Positions 45,101 through 55,400 of a DNA stretch of 64,000 bases are shown in pieces. The notes beneath the pieces are model-generated. The model was given only the letters and a program-made list of their open reading frames with translations. It searched no databases and was not told the origin of the DNA. The DNA is taken from positions 4,759,001-4,823,000 of the forward strand of contig CATNEN010000001.1 of NCBI GenBank assembly GCA_950097015.1. The letters run 5' to 3'. The translations under genes and the position numbers were made by a program. Source of the DNA: Macrostomum hystrix. Its lineage: Eukaryota > Platyhelminthes > Macrostomidae. The first letter of the stretch is position 1. Every line of letters begins with the position of its first letter.

Positions 45101-48100
45101 AAACAAAGTAATCAATGTCAACAGTACAATGCATTCCCCACACAGACAGGCCTTGCTGCAGTTCCAACATCTCAGAAACAAATGGCTCCAAAAATTGATT
45201 AGCACTTGCTGACCTATTCTGTCCACAGTAAATTCCTACCAGGAAGCACGAGTTCGGAATGCCTCTTACTGATGCCAGGATTGTCCAAAAACCTTTCACT
45301 GAACCTACATTACTACATCACTCAATTATTAGTCGCTTACGAACATTAGTGAGGAAAAATATGTTCACTGCACACACACTAAAATCTCATATTATACAGG
45401 ATGCGTAGCAATAATTTGAAATTGATGTGGTCCACTAAGTCTAGACGCCTCAGCTGAACAATGAACAAGTGTGCACGCGCGTGCGCGCGCTGTCACATTT
45501 GTGACTGTGTAAAGAAAATTGTTTGGGTCGGGTCTTATTTGAATTTGTTTTAGACGTTGGGCTCGTATGTGTAGCAGGATGTAGAAACTGGGTGTGGTCG
45601 CCAATTATTTTCTCTGAAAATAATAAAGTCGATAACAAGTAGCTACGGCAATCAGATTTGAAGTCTAGGTGAGCAATAATAAGTTAACTTAGTTAAGTAG
45701 TGCAATATGCTATTAACGTGAGCGAGCGCTCGAATCATTGACTGCAACTGCGTCTGCGACAATTTATAGCTAGTTGGGTATTTAACTATTAGTATTAACG
45801 TCAATGAACGATGCTTATAGCTACGTGGTGACTCACGACGCAGTAACCCAGCCCACAGTTGACCGTCCAACCGTCCCAGCGTGACGCTCTTTCCATTTTG
45901 AATATATTTATTATAAACTGAATAATAACAAAATAAGTAGACAACGTTCGAACACACTACTACGATTACAGAATGAGGGACAGGTGTGGAAAAGAATATA
46001 AATACAATATAAAACTAAGAAATTCTAAAGAAGGTACAATATTTAAAATCCGAGCTACAATTTCATTACAACTGTGACATTTGAATTGTGAGCTTAAATT
46101 TACTAGTTTAAACAATTCTAGCTGAGTGTATTATATTTTATTATTGTAAATTTGCTAATTGCAATAAACAGCTAGTTTGGCATAACAAAAAATAATATTG
46201 ATTCAAATTTTTTCATATTAAAAAAAAACTTTCTCCCTCGCTTCTTTCGTCGCAAAAAGACGAAACGATACGTATTTAATGCGTACATTACTCATAAAAA
46301 AATCTTATTCTTGATGTTTTACTACAAAAACAAGCCATATTTTCCCATTTTCGAGTGATTTTTAAGAACTATGCGTGTCTCTGGCTTTCTTTTACCTACT
46401 TTTACGGCTTGGAATTATACGTCCCCAAGAGACGTATTTGCATCCTCACGGGGACGTCTAATTGTGTTACGGGTCTGGATATCTATTGTAGGTATAAATA
46501 TCCCATCTGGATATCGATAGTGGGAGTAATATCCTATCTGGATATTGACAGTGGGAATAAAATCCATCTATCCAATTCAGGCGAATGATTCGCGAGTTTC
46601 GCGGCGTCCCCGGTGTCCTACCGGAGCGCATCTCAGAGGGCCTTCAGCCGCGTCACTGCGCTCTAAGCCTGGTCGGCGAGCCGATCATGTATCCGCGAAT
46701 CAATCAACTGTTGCACCTGTTGCACACTGAGGGCATCTCGTCATTCCTAGTTACCAATGCTCAATTCCCTGAGCCGATGCGCCAGTTGCCGCCAGTGACG
46801 CAACTCTACGTGTCCGTGGACGCCGCCACGCCTGAAAGTCTGAAACGCATCGATCGGCCACTATTTAAAGATTTCTGGCAAAGATTTGTCGACTGTCTAA
46901 GGGCTATGAGAGACAGCGGACAGCGGACCGTCTATCGGCTCACTCTGGTCAAGGCCTGGAATACGGAAGAGGTTGGTGCAATTTTCTTGGAATTTTATGG
47001 ATTCTTGGAATGCTTTATTCTCGTTTAAGATGTTCTTTGTTTATCTAATCCTAGCAATGGTATCTTAAGTAGGATTTAAAGAAATATTTATCGTCTAATG
47101 GATTTTGTAAAGTGATGTTATCCTTCTCTGCGATTTTCTAGAAATGGTTTCCCTCGTATAAATCATTTTTTTTCTAAGAATCGGTATAAAAGTTTTTTTA
47201 ATTTCCAAGAATCCTAATCCTCGTTTTGATTGTTTCTTTCTAGGAATCTTAATCACGTTATTATTATTATTTTCTAGGAATCTTAATCCTTGTTATTATC
47301 GTTTCTTTCCTGGAATCACATTTCTCGTTTTTATCGTTTTTTTCCTGGAATCACATTCCTTGTTTTTATCGTTTCTTTCTAAGAACCCTAATTCTTGTTT
47401 TATTGCTTCTTTCTAGGAATCCTAATCCTTGTTTTTATCTTTTCTTTACAGGAATCGTTATATTCGTTTTTTATTTTCTAGGAATCGCTTTCCTCGTTTG
47501 GGATATTTTAGGAATCGTTATCCTAAATTTCTGTTTCATTCTAGAAATCGTTTAATCCTCGATTTTTATCCTCGTGTTTTTTTCTATTCTCTGAATAGTT
47601 ATTCTCGTTTTGGATTTTGGATCTAGGAATCCTAGTTCTCGTTGGGGATTTTACAAAAATTGTTATTCAGAATTTGCCTATTCTAGGAATAGTTATCTCA
47701 GTATTCGAGATTTTCTATGGATCTTAATCTCAGTTTTGGATAGTTAGCCAAAAATAAGGAAAATTTGTGTTAGCAGCAGCTGTATTAGAAATTTCGGTTG
47801 TTGTGGCTGTCTTCCAAGTCCATAGACCGAAAGGCTGTACACATTATTGTCACGCACGCAATAGGTGTGGCCGTGTCACTGGTTGTACTGTTGGCCTGAC
47901 TAAGCCAGTAAGAAGTAAATTTTTGTCAACATTCGTGATGGGACATCTTCATGGGATTTAGATCCCCTTATCTTCATTTAATTCTTACTATCATGTACAT
48001 TTCAGGTGAAGCAATACGCTAAGCTAGTAGACCTGGGCTGTCCAGATTTTATTGAAGTCAAAGGTGTGACATTCTGCGGCGACAGCAAAGCCAGCCAGTT

Positions 48101-48473
48101 GACAATGGGCAATGTGCCGTGGCACTCGGAAGTTGTCGAATTTGTTAAAGCTCTGCGTGACAATTTGAATGGCCAGTACGATATCGCATGCGAACACGAG
48201 CACTCCAATTGTGTACTACTGGCTAATCGACACAAGTTTTACGTCAACGACCGTTGGCACACCTGGATTGACTACGACAAGTTTAGCCAGCTTTATCAGC
48301 GGTTTGTGAACACCGGAGTCCGGTTCAATGCCGCCGATTACATGGCCGAGACTCCTAGCTGGGCTGTCTATGGCTCAGCTGAGCAGGGATTCGATCCCAG
48401 GGAGACCAGGTTCAGGAAGAGAGCCGCCGCCGCCGCCGCCGCCGCCGCTGCCGCTGCTGCTGTCGAAGCTTAA
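36140..48473 (+). CDS. TYW1: tRNA 4-demethylwyosine synthase TYW1
   Basis: It makes the tricyclic core of wybutosine at G37 of tRNA-Phe from N1-methylguanosine and pyruvate. Exons: 36140-36298, 36383-36706, 37080-37271, 38300-38949, 46581-46971 and 48006-48473; 727 aa, close to the human length. A hydrophobic anchor is at about residues 20-40. The flavodoxin-like FMN domain spans exons 2-4 (FYASQLGRAKHFA, LLPTYEGGQPAQP, VIGLGNSLYAENYN). An acidic linker comes next, then the radical-SAM domain with CANKCVFC (Cys 404, 408, 411) binding the 4Fe-4S cluster. Other conserved blocks are CALSLVGEPIMYP, SSFLVTNAQFPEP, LYVSVDAATPESL, RLTLVKAWN and IACEHEHSNC. The C-terminus ends in about 14 alanines, which is unusual. 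Introns 3, 4 and 5 carry private repeats and intron 4 holds a 7.1-kb transposon. Confidence 0.96.
36840..37010. repeat. Degenerate repeat of about 30 bp in TYW1 intron 2
   Basis: Loose recurrence of GGGATT, TTAAGAACAGAAAGT and TTTTGGGATTTAAAAACGGAAAGTG-type blocks. It is too degenerate for a firm unit length. It lies between exons 36383-36706 and 37080-37271. Confidence 0.45.
37300..38225. repeat. Compound repeat of about 27 bp in TYW1 intron 3
   Basis: More than 30 imperfect units built from CCTACAAGCCCACC and CCTACAACTGCAAC (27-bp higher unit) fill the whole intron between exons 37080-37271 and 38300-38949. The first copies start about 30 nt after the 5' splice site and the last ends about 75 nt before the 3' splice site. 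The strand is almost free of G, and the minus strand is open for 207 codons as an artefact. Confidence 0.95.
39060..39325. repeat. Left part of TYW1 intron-4 repeat (about 31 bp)
   Basis: Imperfect units with GGATATCTACTGTGGGAATA and TATCCCATCT. The array is cut at 39325 by the transposon and resumes at 46474, where the unit continues in register. Confidence 0.8.
40185..40376. repeat. ATTCGGCGA-type minisatellite, left block
   Basis: About twelve short units (CCCGATTCGCCGAAATT and CCTGACTCGCCGAATT, 15-18 bp). The same units occur inverted at 40780-40842. The two blocks flank about 400 bp and the right one abuts the end of the reverse-transcriptase frame. Confidence 0.9.
40780..40842. repeat. 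ATTCGGCGA-type minisatellite, right block (inverted)
   Basis: Four units of GAATTCGGCGAGTCAG / GAATTTCGGCGAATCG, the reverse complement of the block at 40185-40376. It is directly adjacent to, and partly overlaps, the C-terminal codons of the minus-strand reverse transcriptase, so it may be the element's 3' tail. Confidence 0.85.
40828..42110 (-). pseudogene. Non-LTR retrotransposon reverse transcriptase, frameshifted
   Basis: Minus strand. An upstream piece encodes KPGKSPDATSSYRPICLLSC, AERLVNERLTHYLESENLI and QAGFRRGRSTEEQIAAVE (about 41850-42060). A frame change in an A-run near 41850-41860 leads to the main frame: FGDFSHAYERMW, GLPQGSVIAPTLW, then the catalytic FSLAYADDTTF near 41555-41590, and LGVYLDSQLTFRHH. 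The order is that of Jockey/I-type reverse transcriptases. No endonuclease is seen and RNase H is absent or lost. It is nested in the EnSpm-like element and not functional because of the shift. Confidence 0.88.
42589..43723 (-). CDS. DUF4806-like protein carried by the EnSpm-like element
   Basis: Three probable exons on the minus strand. About 43723-43530 has LVGFVDGLMVMPDNWL, a DDGKTVYLPKF strand and EPGSEWQKCDI, like the N-terminal module of DUF4806 proteins. About 43349-42889 has a Pro/Ala/Arg-rich linker with a 23-residue repeat. 42767-42589 has ILQRLLAIEAVKSNA and SLPVKSVADLQRFAEDVDRD, the DUF4806 helices, and ends at a GT donor. The C-terminal end is not found. The splice between the first two parts is obscured by a palindrome at 43471-43524. 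The function of DUF4806 is unknown. It has the same orientation as the transposase just upstream (in transcription order), which suggests a second transposon gene. Partial or decayed. Confidence 0.55.
42946..43140. repeat. 69-bp in-frame repeat, about three copies, in DUF4806-like gene
   Basis: Copies start at about 42952, 43021 and 43090; the unit is 69 bp (23 codons: ESPGRQPARQAPAP then PRASALRDA). They are nearly identical, so young. The plus strand is open too, which is an artefact. Confidence 0.95.
43471..43524. repeat. 54-bp near-perfect palindrome
   Basis: Arms of about 27 bp centred on GAATTC (43495-43500). The left arm begins TGCATATGCATGGATGAATG and the right arm mirrors it with about two mismatches. 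It could form a hairpin or cruciform. It lies at the exon-intron border of the DUF4806-like gene. Confidence 0.9.
43801..43880 (-). mobile_element. Small element end resembling hAT termini
   Basis: On the minus strand CAAGGGTCGGCAATC (about 43862-43876) followed by a CTAGCCCGGCC run is similar to the hAT-type end at 8543 (CAGGGGTCGGCAAAC). The other side begins CAGGGTGTCCGCGGG at 43801. It is perhaps a very short internally deleted MITE. Confidence 0.4.
43907..45308 (-). pseudogene. EnSpm/CMC-type transposase
   Basis: The main frame is 45308-44166 on the minus strand (about 380 codons). It starts after a probable 3' splice site (TGTAG at 45309), so 5' exons are missing. Blocks typical of CACTA/EnSpm transposases with a DUF4218-like end are seen in order: VCDIPARYFIKCIKGFTGFY then GCDRC; DMIAAFPGDPMHLLFRGLG; LWKATDVRLFFVYLAPLVL; YIVYNMHSLLHLVDDF; CFQFESFLRFVKRLV. 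The homologous C-terminus (SDGIFLIGKPINRKK .. VLFKMLVIPLL) continues at 44148-43907 in another frame after a stop. It is therefore interrupted unless a 29-nt intron is used, and the phase does not fit one. Likely inactive. Confidence 0.75.
46474..46580. repeat. Right part of TYW1 intron-4 repeat
   Basis: Three units of the about 31-bp repeat (GGATATCTATTGTAGGTATA; TATCCCATCTGGATATCGAT; GGATATTGACAGTGGGAATA) run directly into the 3' splice site at 46580. It is the continuation of 39060-39325 beyond the inserted transposon. Confidence 0.85.
46975..47740. repeat. Degenerate repeat of about 32 bp in TYW1 intron 5
   Basis: About twenty imperfect units of the form TTTCTTTCTAGGAATCNTNA followed by TCCTCGTTTTTATCG. 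The first recognisable unit is within 30 nt of the 5' splice site at 46971. Each unit reproduces a pyrimidine tract plus TAG or CAG, i.e. a decoy 3' splice site. Confidence 0.85.
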
Positions 48474-49497
48474 TTTAGTACTAGTTACTTTAAACTCCAA
48501 TTTTTTTTATATCATTGCTGTCAGGATTGGTAGGTTAATGTAATCTGAGTATGATATTGAGTCGTATATATTAGCCCTAATATTATTGTTGGTTAATTGG
48601 ACAAAATAAATGTTAAGCGACTTTATCTCTTTGCCTAACTCAGCAACAATGAGCAATTTGCTATTTTAAAGTTTCGTATGCTTTGAAAAAAATCTGCTCG
48701 ATTTTGCATTAAGGATGGTTTTATCTAGATTTATTGTTGCTGGGTGCAATTCGAAAGTTTATGTGGTTGTTCTTTGGATCAAAAGTATGTTCTTTGTCTT
48801 CAGTTTATTAGCACAATTTTTATTATTCAGCATTAAGGACGATTTTAAGACATATTTTTATTAGCGCGATCGTATTGCACATTGGGTCGCCGTTTCTGAT
48901 TTATTAGTTTTGGAGGATTTCCCATGGAATTTCCATGGCGATTCCGTGGTTTTCCCGTAAAATTTGCTTCAAAATATCCATTGAGTTTATTCGGGATTTT
49001 CTTAATAGAATTTCCTTTAGGTTGTTACTTTTGGATTTCTTTAAACTATCATTTTTGGGTATTTACTGATATTTCTTCTGATGGAACAGCCGCAGCTAAT
49101 GCGCTGCGCATCTGAAGGCTGCGTACGGCTGTTCAGTCCATGGACTGGGGGGGACCCCACACCCACCATCAATTGCCCCAGCTAATGCTGGTACCCATTT
49201 AACACCTGAGTGAACTGAAGCAATTTATAGTTAAGTGTCTTGCTAAAGAGGACAAATTGTTCCAGCGGAGTCGGGAATCGAACCCCCGACCATCGAGTCG
49301 CGAGTCCGACACTCCTGCTATGTTTTTCTCAAAATTGTCCTTTTTTAGGAGTCTCATTTTTCTTCCCTTGGAATCTCCCTGGATATTCTGTCGTTTTAGT
49401 TTCGACTTTAAACAGACTTTAATATTCCCAATAGCAATAATGATCTGTCTTCAGATCGCTCTGTCTCTGAGCGACCGGCTTTGTCTAACTCGGAATC
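48474..49497. other. Intergenic region between TYW1 and the p110 gene
   Basis: AT-rich, with a tRNA-derived SINE at 49085-49320. Just 1.0 kb separates the TYW1 stop and the p110 start on the same strand. No other gene is seen. Confidence 0.5.
49085..49320 (-). mobile_element. tRNA-derived SINE, minus orientation
   Basis: On the minus strand the head (about 49320-49255) has a B box in GGGGGTTCGATTCCCGAC, the T-arm of a tRNA-like structure. The body contains AGTGTCTTGCTAAAGAGGAC and GGTACCCATTTAACACCTGA (plus strand), a pattern I recall from SINEs widespread in aquatic invertebrates. It lies 180 nt upstream of the p110 start codon. Family name not assigned. Confidence 0.65.
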
Positions 49498-52400
49498 ATG
49501 TCCGGCGCTCTTCTAGGCGGCATGATTGACGTCGACGTCCTACTGCCGTCCGGCTACCTGCTAGTGATCCCCTGCTCTGCCGATGCCCCGCTGTGCGACT
49601 TCAAGAAGCTAGTTTGGGCCGAGGCCCACAGGGCCGGGTTGTGCAATGACAGCGTCGACCAGGATAGCTACGTATTCAGCGGCGTCATATTGGAAGGCTC
49701 AACGGAGGATTTCCTAGAGGAGACTCTACGATTGAGTCAATTGAGATTGTTCATACCTATGCTGAGTTTGCGACAGAGCTACGATATGAAAAGCGACAAG
49801 ACTAGAGAGGCTTTGGTGTTTCATTCTATCGGAGTGTCGGCCAAAGATCTGGCTAGAGTGATGGACGCAGAGGCCGTCTATTTTAGAGGGGCCGCTTTCG
49901 CTACGGTTAAAGACGCCTGTCAGAAGACTAGAAATGGCGGACCCGATCAGGTTAGTTGCTTTGTTCGTGTGGGAATTCCCCATGATATTGTTGGTCTGCT
50001 TGGAAGGAATTCCCAATATTACAGGTGTTCTGCTCGGAGGGAATTCCCAATATTACAGTTGTTCTGCTTGGAGGGAATTCCCCAAATTACAGGTGTTCTG
50101 CTTGGAGGGAATTCCCCATATAGGTGTTCTGCTTTGAGGGAATTCCCCATATTACAGGTGTTCTGCTTGAAGGGAATTCCCCATATTACAGGTGTTCTGC
50201 TCGGAGGGAATTCCCCATATTGCAGATGTTCTGCTTAGAGGGAATTCCCTCCAAGCAGACCACCGATAATATGGGGAATTCCCTCTAATATTGAGGTCTG
50301 CTTGAGGGAATTCCCCGATAGTATACTTAATTCACTTTTCTTTCTAAGAATTTCCTTTATTAATATATGCTTCTTTGTATGGAATTCCCATCTAAATCGA
50401 TTGCTTATCAAATAATTCCTTTTGATGAAGATGGCATTCATGTATCGGAAATTCCCATTCCCATTCTCCACCTGGCCAGGTATTTCACTTCCGCACTGGC
50501 GCATCATACAACGACTTCACTCCAATGGTCCGACGCAGTCAGGCTTCTAGCAGTTCCGGCAGTTCAAATAGGCCATCGTCTGGTTCCAGTCTTGCCAGCG
50601 GCCAGATGGTGCAGGTGTTTCTTAGAAACAGCCAGCAGACAGCCCGGTTCACCATTCAGCTGGATCTGGACAAGAGCTTTCCCAGCAATGTCATTGAAGA
50701 GGTAGCCAGAAAGCTGCAATACCGCAAACAATTAGACTCTAGCCGCTACCTGGTCAAAGTGTGCTGCTGCAATCAGTATTTAACTTCTCAAGTGCCTCTG
50801 AGCTGTTACGATTATTTTCGCTACTGCTCAGACGCCAACATCATACCCTGCCTGATGCTGGTTGAGAAGGACTCTAGTTTCAGTAGCGTTAATGAACCTG
50901 GCGGATGCAATTATTATTCTATGCCAGAGTATTTGAGCAATTTATCTGCCACCGATCGAACATCGCTATCTTCCTCCTACGCCATGGTTAAAGACGACTC
51001 ATTTAATCAGGCCAATATGAGACCGGGCGATCTTTGGTCATGCATTTCTGAGTACTTCACTGTGCGGGTTAGTGGCCTTGCCTTGTGTTTCATACCGTAC
51101 TTATATCGGTTAGATTATGATTATTTATCCCTCCTTCACTAATGTTCAACAATATCTACCTTCTAAGATTCCCTATCAACTACCTCCACACTCATTCACC
51201 TCGCTTATATCTCTCCTCTCTCCTCTTTTGTCTTGCAACTCTCCTATGTCTACTCTCTCCCCTCTTCTCTTTCTCTCTCCCCCTCTTCTCTTTCTCTCTC
51301 CCCTCTTCTCTTTCTCTCTCCCCTCTTCTCTTTCTCTCTCCCTCTTCTCTTTCTCTCTCCCCCTCTTCTCTTTCTCTCTCCCCCTCTTCTCTTTCTCTCC
51401 CCCCTCTTCTCTTTCTCTCTCTCCCTCTTCTCTTTCTCTCTCTCCCTCTTCTCTTTCTCTCTCTCCCTCTTCTCTTTCTCTCTCCCCTCTTCTCTTTCTC
51501 TCTCCCCCTCTTCTCTTTCTCTCTCCCCCTCTTCTCTTTCTCTCTCCCCCTCTTCTCTTTCTCTCTCCCCCTCTTCTCTTTCTCTCCCCCCCTCTTCTCT
51601 TTCTCTCTCCCCTCTTCTCTTTCTCTCTCCCCTCTTCTCTTTCTCTCTCCCCTCTTCTCTTTCTCTCTCCCCTCTTCTCTTTCTCTCTCCCCTCTTCTCT
51701 TTCTCTCTCCCCTCTCTCCCCTGTCTACCTTGCCCCTATCTTTCCGATCTTTCCTCTCTTCCCTTCACCCATTATTGTCTAATCCATTATCCTGTTTATC
51801 AGTCTCTAACTTTTTCTTTATTCTGCTCCCAACCCCTATCTCATCTCTTCTTCCTCTCTCTCTCTCTAGTGATGTCAGTGTGTCCATTCGCAACCCAAAC
51901 CTATCGGCCCAGGTGTACAATGTCCAAGTGGCAGACGCGCCCAACTGTCAGCTCTACCTGAGGGCGGGTGTATACTGCGGCGGCACACCGCTATGCGGCC
52001 ACGTAACCACTAGGGCTATGCGCAGCTCAGCTGATAACTGGAGCGAGCCGTTAATGTTCGATGTACTTTTAGCCGATTTGCCAATCTACGCCAGACTCTG
52101 CTTGGCTCTGTGCTACGTTGTACGCCGTCACACCAACGATGAGCACAATTGTTTAGGCTGGAGCAATATTAACATATTCTCACACGACGGCAGGCTAAGA
52201 ACTGGTCCTGTACAGATGCGATTCTGGACTGACGAATATAGCGCCAGTGGCGGCGGCGGTGGTGGCGGCGGAGGAGGCGGCGGTGGCGGAGGAGGTGGCG
52301 GCGGTCAGCAAGTTGGATCTGTTGACTTTCTTAATCCGTTGGGCACCACTTTTGGCAGCAATCAGAGCGATGCGCCTGTAGCTGAGGTACGGGCTGGGAT

Positions 52401-55400
52401 AGACGGTTGAAGTAGACTAATAGATAGAAGTAGACTGGAGTAGACAAGTAAGAAGCAGTAGACAGTGGAAGTAGACAGATGGGGAGAATAGTAGACTGTG
52501 GAAGAATACAGATGAGTAGGATAGTAGACAGTGGAAGTAGACAGATGAGGATAATAGTGGACAGTGGATGTAGACGGGTGAGGAGAATAGTAGACTGTGG
52601 AAGTAGACTGGAAGAAGACAGATGAGTAGGATAGTAGACAGTGGAAGTAGACCGGTGAGGAGAATAGTAGACAGTGGAAGTAGACTGGTGAGGATAATAG
52701 TGGACAGTGGAAGTAGACTGGTGAGGAGAATAGTAGACAGTGGAAGTAGACCGGTGAGGAGAATAGTAGACAGTGGAAGTAGACTGGTGAGGAGAATAGT
52801 AGACAGTGGAAGTAGACCGGTGAGGAGAATAGTAGACAGTGGAAGTAGACGGGTGAGGAGAATAGTAGACTGTGGAAGTAGACCGGTGAGGAGAATAGTA
52901 GACTGTGGAAGTAGACTGGAAGAAGACAGATGAGTAGGATAGTAGACAGTGGAAGTAGACTGGAAGAAGACAGATGAGTATGATAGTAGACAGTGGAAGT
53001 AGACTGGTGAGGAGAATAGTAGACAGTGGAAGTAGACCGGTGAGGAGAATAGTAGACAGTGGAAGTAGACGGGTGAGGAGAATAGTAGACTGGAAGTAGA
53101 CTGGTGAGGAGAATAGTAGACTGTGGAGGTAGACTGGTGAGGAGAATAGTAGACTGTGGAAGTAGACTGGTGAGGAGAATAGTAGACTGTGGAAGTAGAC
53201 TGGTGAGGAGAATAGTAGACTGGAAGTAGACTGGTGAGGAGAATAGTAGACTGTGGAAGTAGACTGGTGAGGATCTCTCACATCTCCCAACCGCAGGTTC
53301 TATTCCCAGATACTCGCCTGTCGTTTCCATGCGAAGAGTCGCTGAACTCCATGCTGCAGCATCCGCCGTTGCGGCCTGTCACTCGGCAGGGCTGGGATGT
53401 GATCCCGCCTAGTCGAGAGGAGCAACTGCTCAACCAGCTGCAGTTGACTCTGAGACGCGACTGTCTTAGCGAACTGCCAGACGCTGAGCGGGATCTACTG
53501 TGGCACTTCCGTCAGTACTGCTGCAGTCACGAGCCAGCCTCGCTGCCCCTGCTGGCTAGCGCTGTCAACTGGGCCAATCACAACGAAGTGTTCAGCTTCT
53601 ATTATCTACTAGAGCAGTGGAGTATGCCCCTGCCATTGCACACCAGTCTTCAACTGTTGGGGCCAAGGTTTATGGATCCCAGACTGCGATCCATGGCTGT
53701 GGAATCTTTAAATTCAACTCTAAATGATAAACTATTTCGCAGATTACTGCTGCAGCTAGTGCAATGCTTGAAATTTGAACCGTTTCTTAGCAACCGATTG
53801 ACGCATTTTCTACTGAGATGGGCGCTGAAAAGTGTGAGGTGAGTGTGACTCACTTATAAACCGTTTTCTAAACCGTTTTGAATCCACTGTTGGGTTTAGG
53901 ATTCAGGCTCTTAACCAATTCTATTTGGGATTTTAACACATTACTGATTTAATTTTGGGATTCTAACACATTACCGATTCAATTTTTGGGATTCAGACCC
54001 TTTACCGATCTCCATTTAGGATTCGAACCCTTTACCGATCTCCATTTAGGATTCGAACCCTTTACCGATTTCCATTTGGGATTCGAACCCTTTAACGATT
54101 TCCATTTGGGATTCGAACCCTTTAACAATTTCCATTTGGGATTCGAACCCTTTAACGATTTCCGATTCGAACCCTTAGCCGATTCCCATTTGGGATTTAA
54201 ACCTTTAACGACCCCCGTTTAAGATTCGAACCCCTTTCCAATCTCCTATAGATTGTGAGATTCAAGCTTAAGTACGAATCCTCAGTAGAACTTGGGATTC
54301 CACAAGTAGGTTTGAGTAGGTAAAATGTTTCAAATTATTCCCAAAATAATTTACTAAAGATTTATAATTACGGGTAGTCATTTAATTCTTTCCTCGCAGG
54401 TCGGGAGTTCGATTCTTCTGGTACCTCTGGTCGGAGATTCATCATCAGCAGCTTCGGCTCCGATTCACCCTAATCCTGGAGGCATTTTGCCGCGGCTTCG
54501 GCCCCGGCCTAAATCTGCTGGCCCGGCAGCGCGACGCCATAGACAAACTCGTCACCCTGGCAACCACGGTTAGAACCGAGCGAGACGACCAGCAACAGAA
54601 GATGTTCACGGCCATGCTGCAGACTCAAGAGTTGGTCAATGATATCAGCATGTTCACTTCACCGCTGGAGCCTTCGGAGGAGCTGGGCTCTCTGAAGGTC
54701 AGTCGCAGCTTTTCGGTCATTGTTGAATTAATTTTATAGCGGATGGGATATTTTTAGCCTTTAACAGGAGATTCTAGAGGCCAAGTTTTTGTTATTTATT
54801 GTGATAATATTCGAGCGATATTTTAGGATTTCAAAAAGATTCTAAGCCAGGTGTAACAGTAAGATATTTTTAGATTTTTTAAATAGGATTGTAGGCCTGA
54901 TACAGCGGATATATTTAGGGATTTAAAAGGATTCTAAGCCAGATATGACAGTAGGTTATTTCTTAGATTTAAAAGGGATATTATGCTATATTTTATTTTG
55001 GCATTTAAAGAGGATATTCTCAGACAGATATGACTGGGATATTTTGGTATTTGAAGAGGATATTCTCAGACAGATATGACTGGAATATTTTGGTATTTGA
55101 AGAGGATATTCTCAGACAGATATGACTGGGATATTTTGGTATTTGAAGAGGATATTCTCTGACAGATATGACTGGGATATTTTGGTATTTGAAGAGGATA
55201 TTCTCAGACAGATATGACTGGAATATTTTGGTATTGGAAGAGGATATTCTCAGACAGATATGACTGGGATATTTTGGTATTTGAAGAGGATATTCTCAGA
55301 CAGATATGACTGGGATATTTTGGGATTTCACGCATATTTTCCCATTCATTCAGCCCGAGCGGTGCAAGATCAAGAAGTCAAAGAAGCGGCCGCTGTGGCT

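Larger units (their letters stand above)
39323..46476 (-). mobile_element. CMC/EnSpm-like DNA transposon, 7148 bp, in TYW1 intron 4
   Basis: The ends are inverted repeats. The left end at 39326 reads CCCGTAACGCAAT and the reverse complement of the right end (46473) reads CCCGTAACACAAT. Both are followed by GACGTCCCC-type blocks in inverse orientation. TCT occurs on both flanks (39323-39325 and 46474-46476), a 3-bp target duplication as in EnSpm/CACTA elements. Removing the element and one TCT joins the two halves of the intron's minisatellite in register. Inside, on the minus strand, are a transposase with DUF4218-type features (about 43907-45308) and a DUF4806-like gene (42589-43723). A non-LTR retroelement (40828-42110) is nested in it. 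The ends do not start with the canonical CACTA, so the superfamily call rests on protein and target size. Confidence 0.8.

Noticed and set aside
45473-45491. Alternating purine-pyrimidine run (GCACGCGCGTGCGCGCGC) as Z-DNA element
   Set aside because: Short and isolated; no functional context visible.
49255-49320. Possible tRNA gene
   Set aside because: Only a T-arm-like half fits; the acceptor and D arms do not pair, so a SINE head is more likely.
51117-51866. Plus-strand Leu/Ser/Phe/Pro-rich frames that run into p110 exon 3
   Set aside because: C/T-only satellite without stops; exon 3 starts after the TAG acceptor at 51867-51869.
52331-53330. Minus-strand frames of about 320 codons (YYSPHQSTSTV-type)
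   Set aside because: 33-bp satellite of p110 intron 3 read in antisense.
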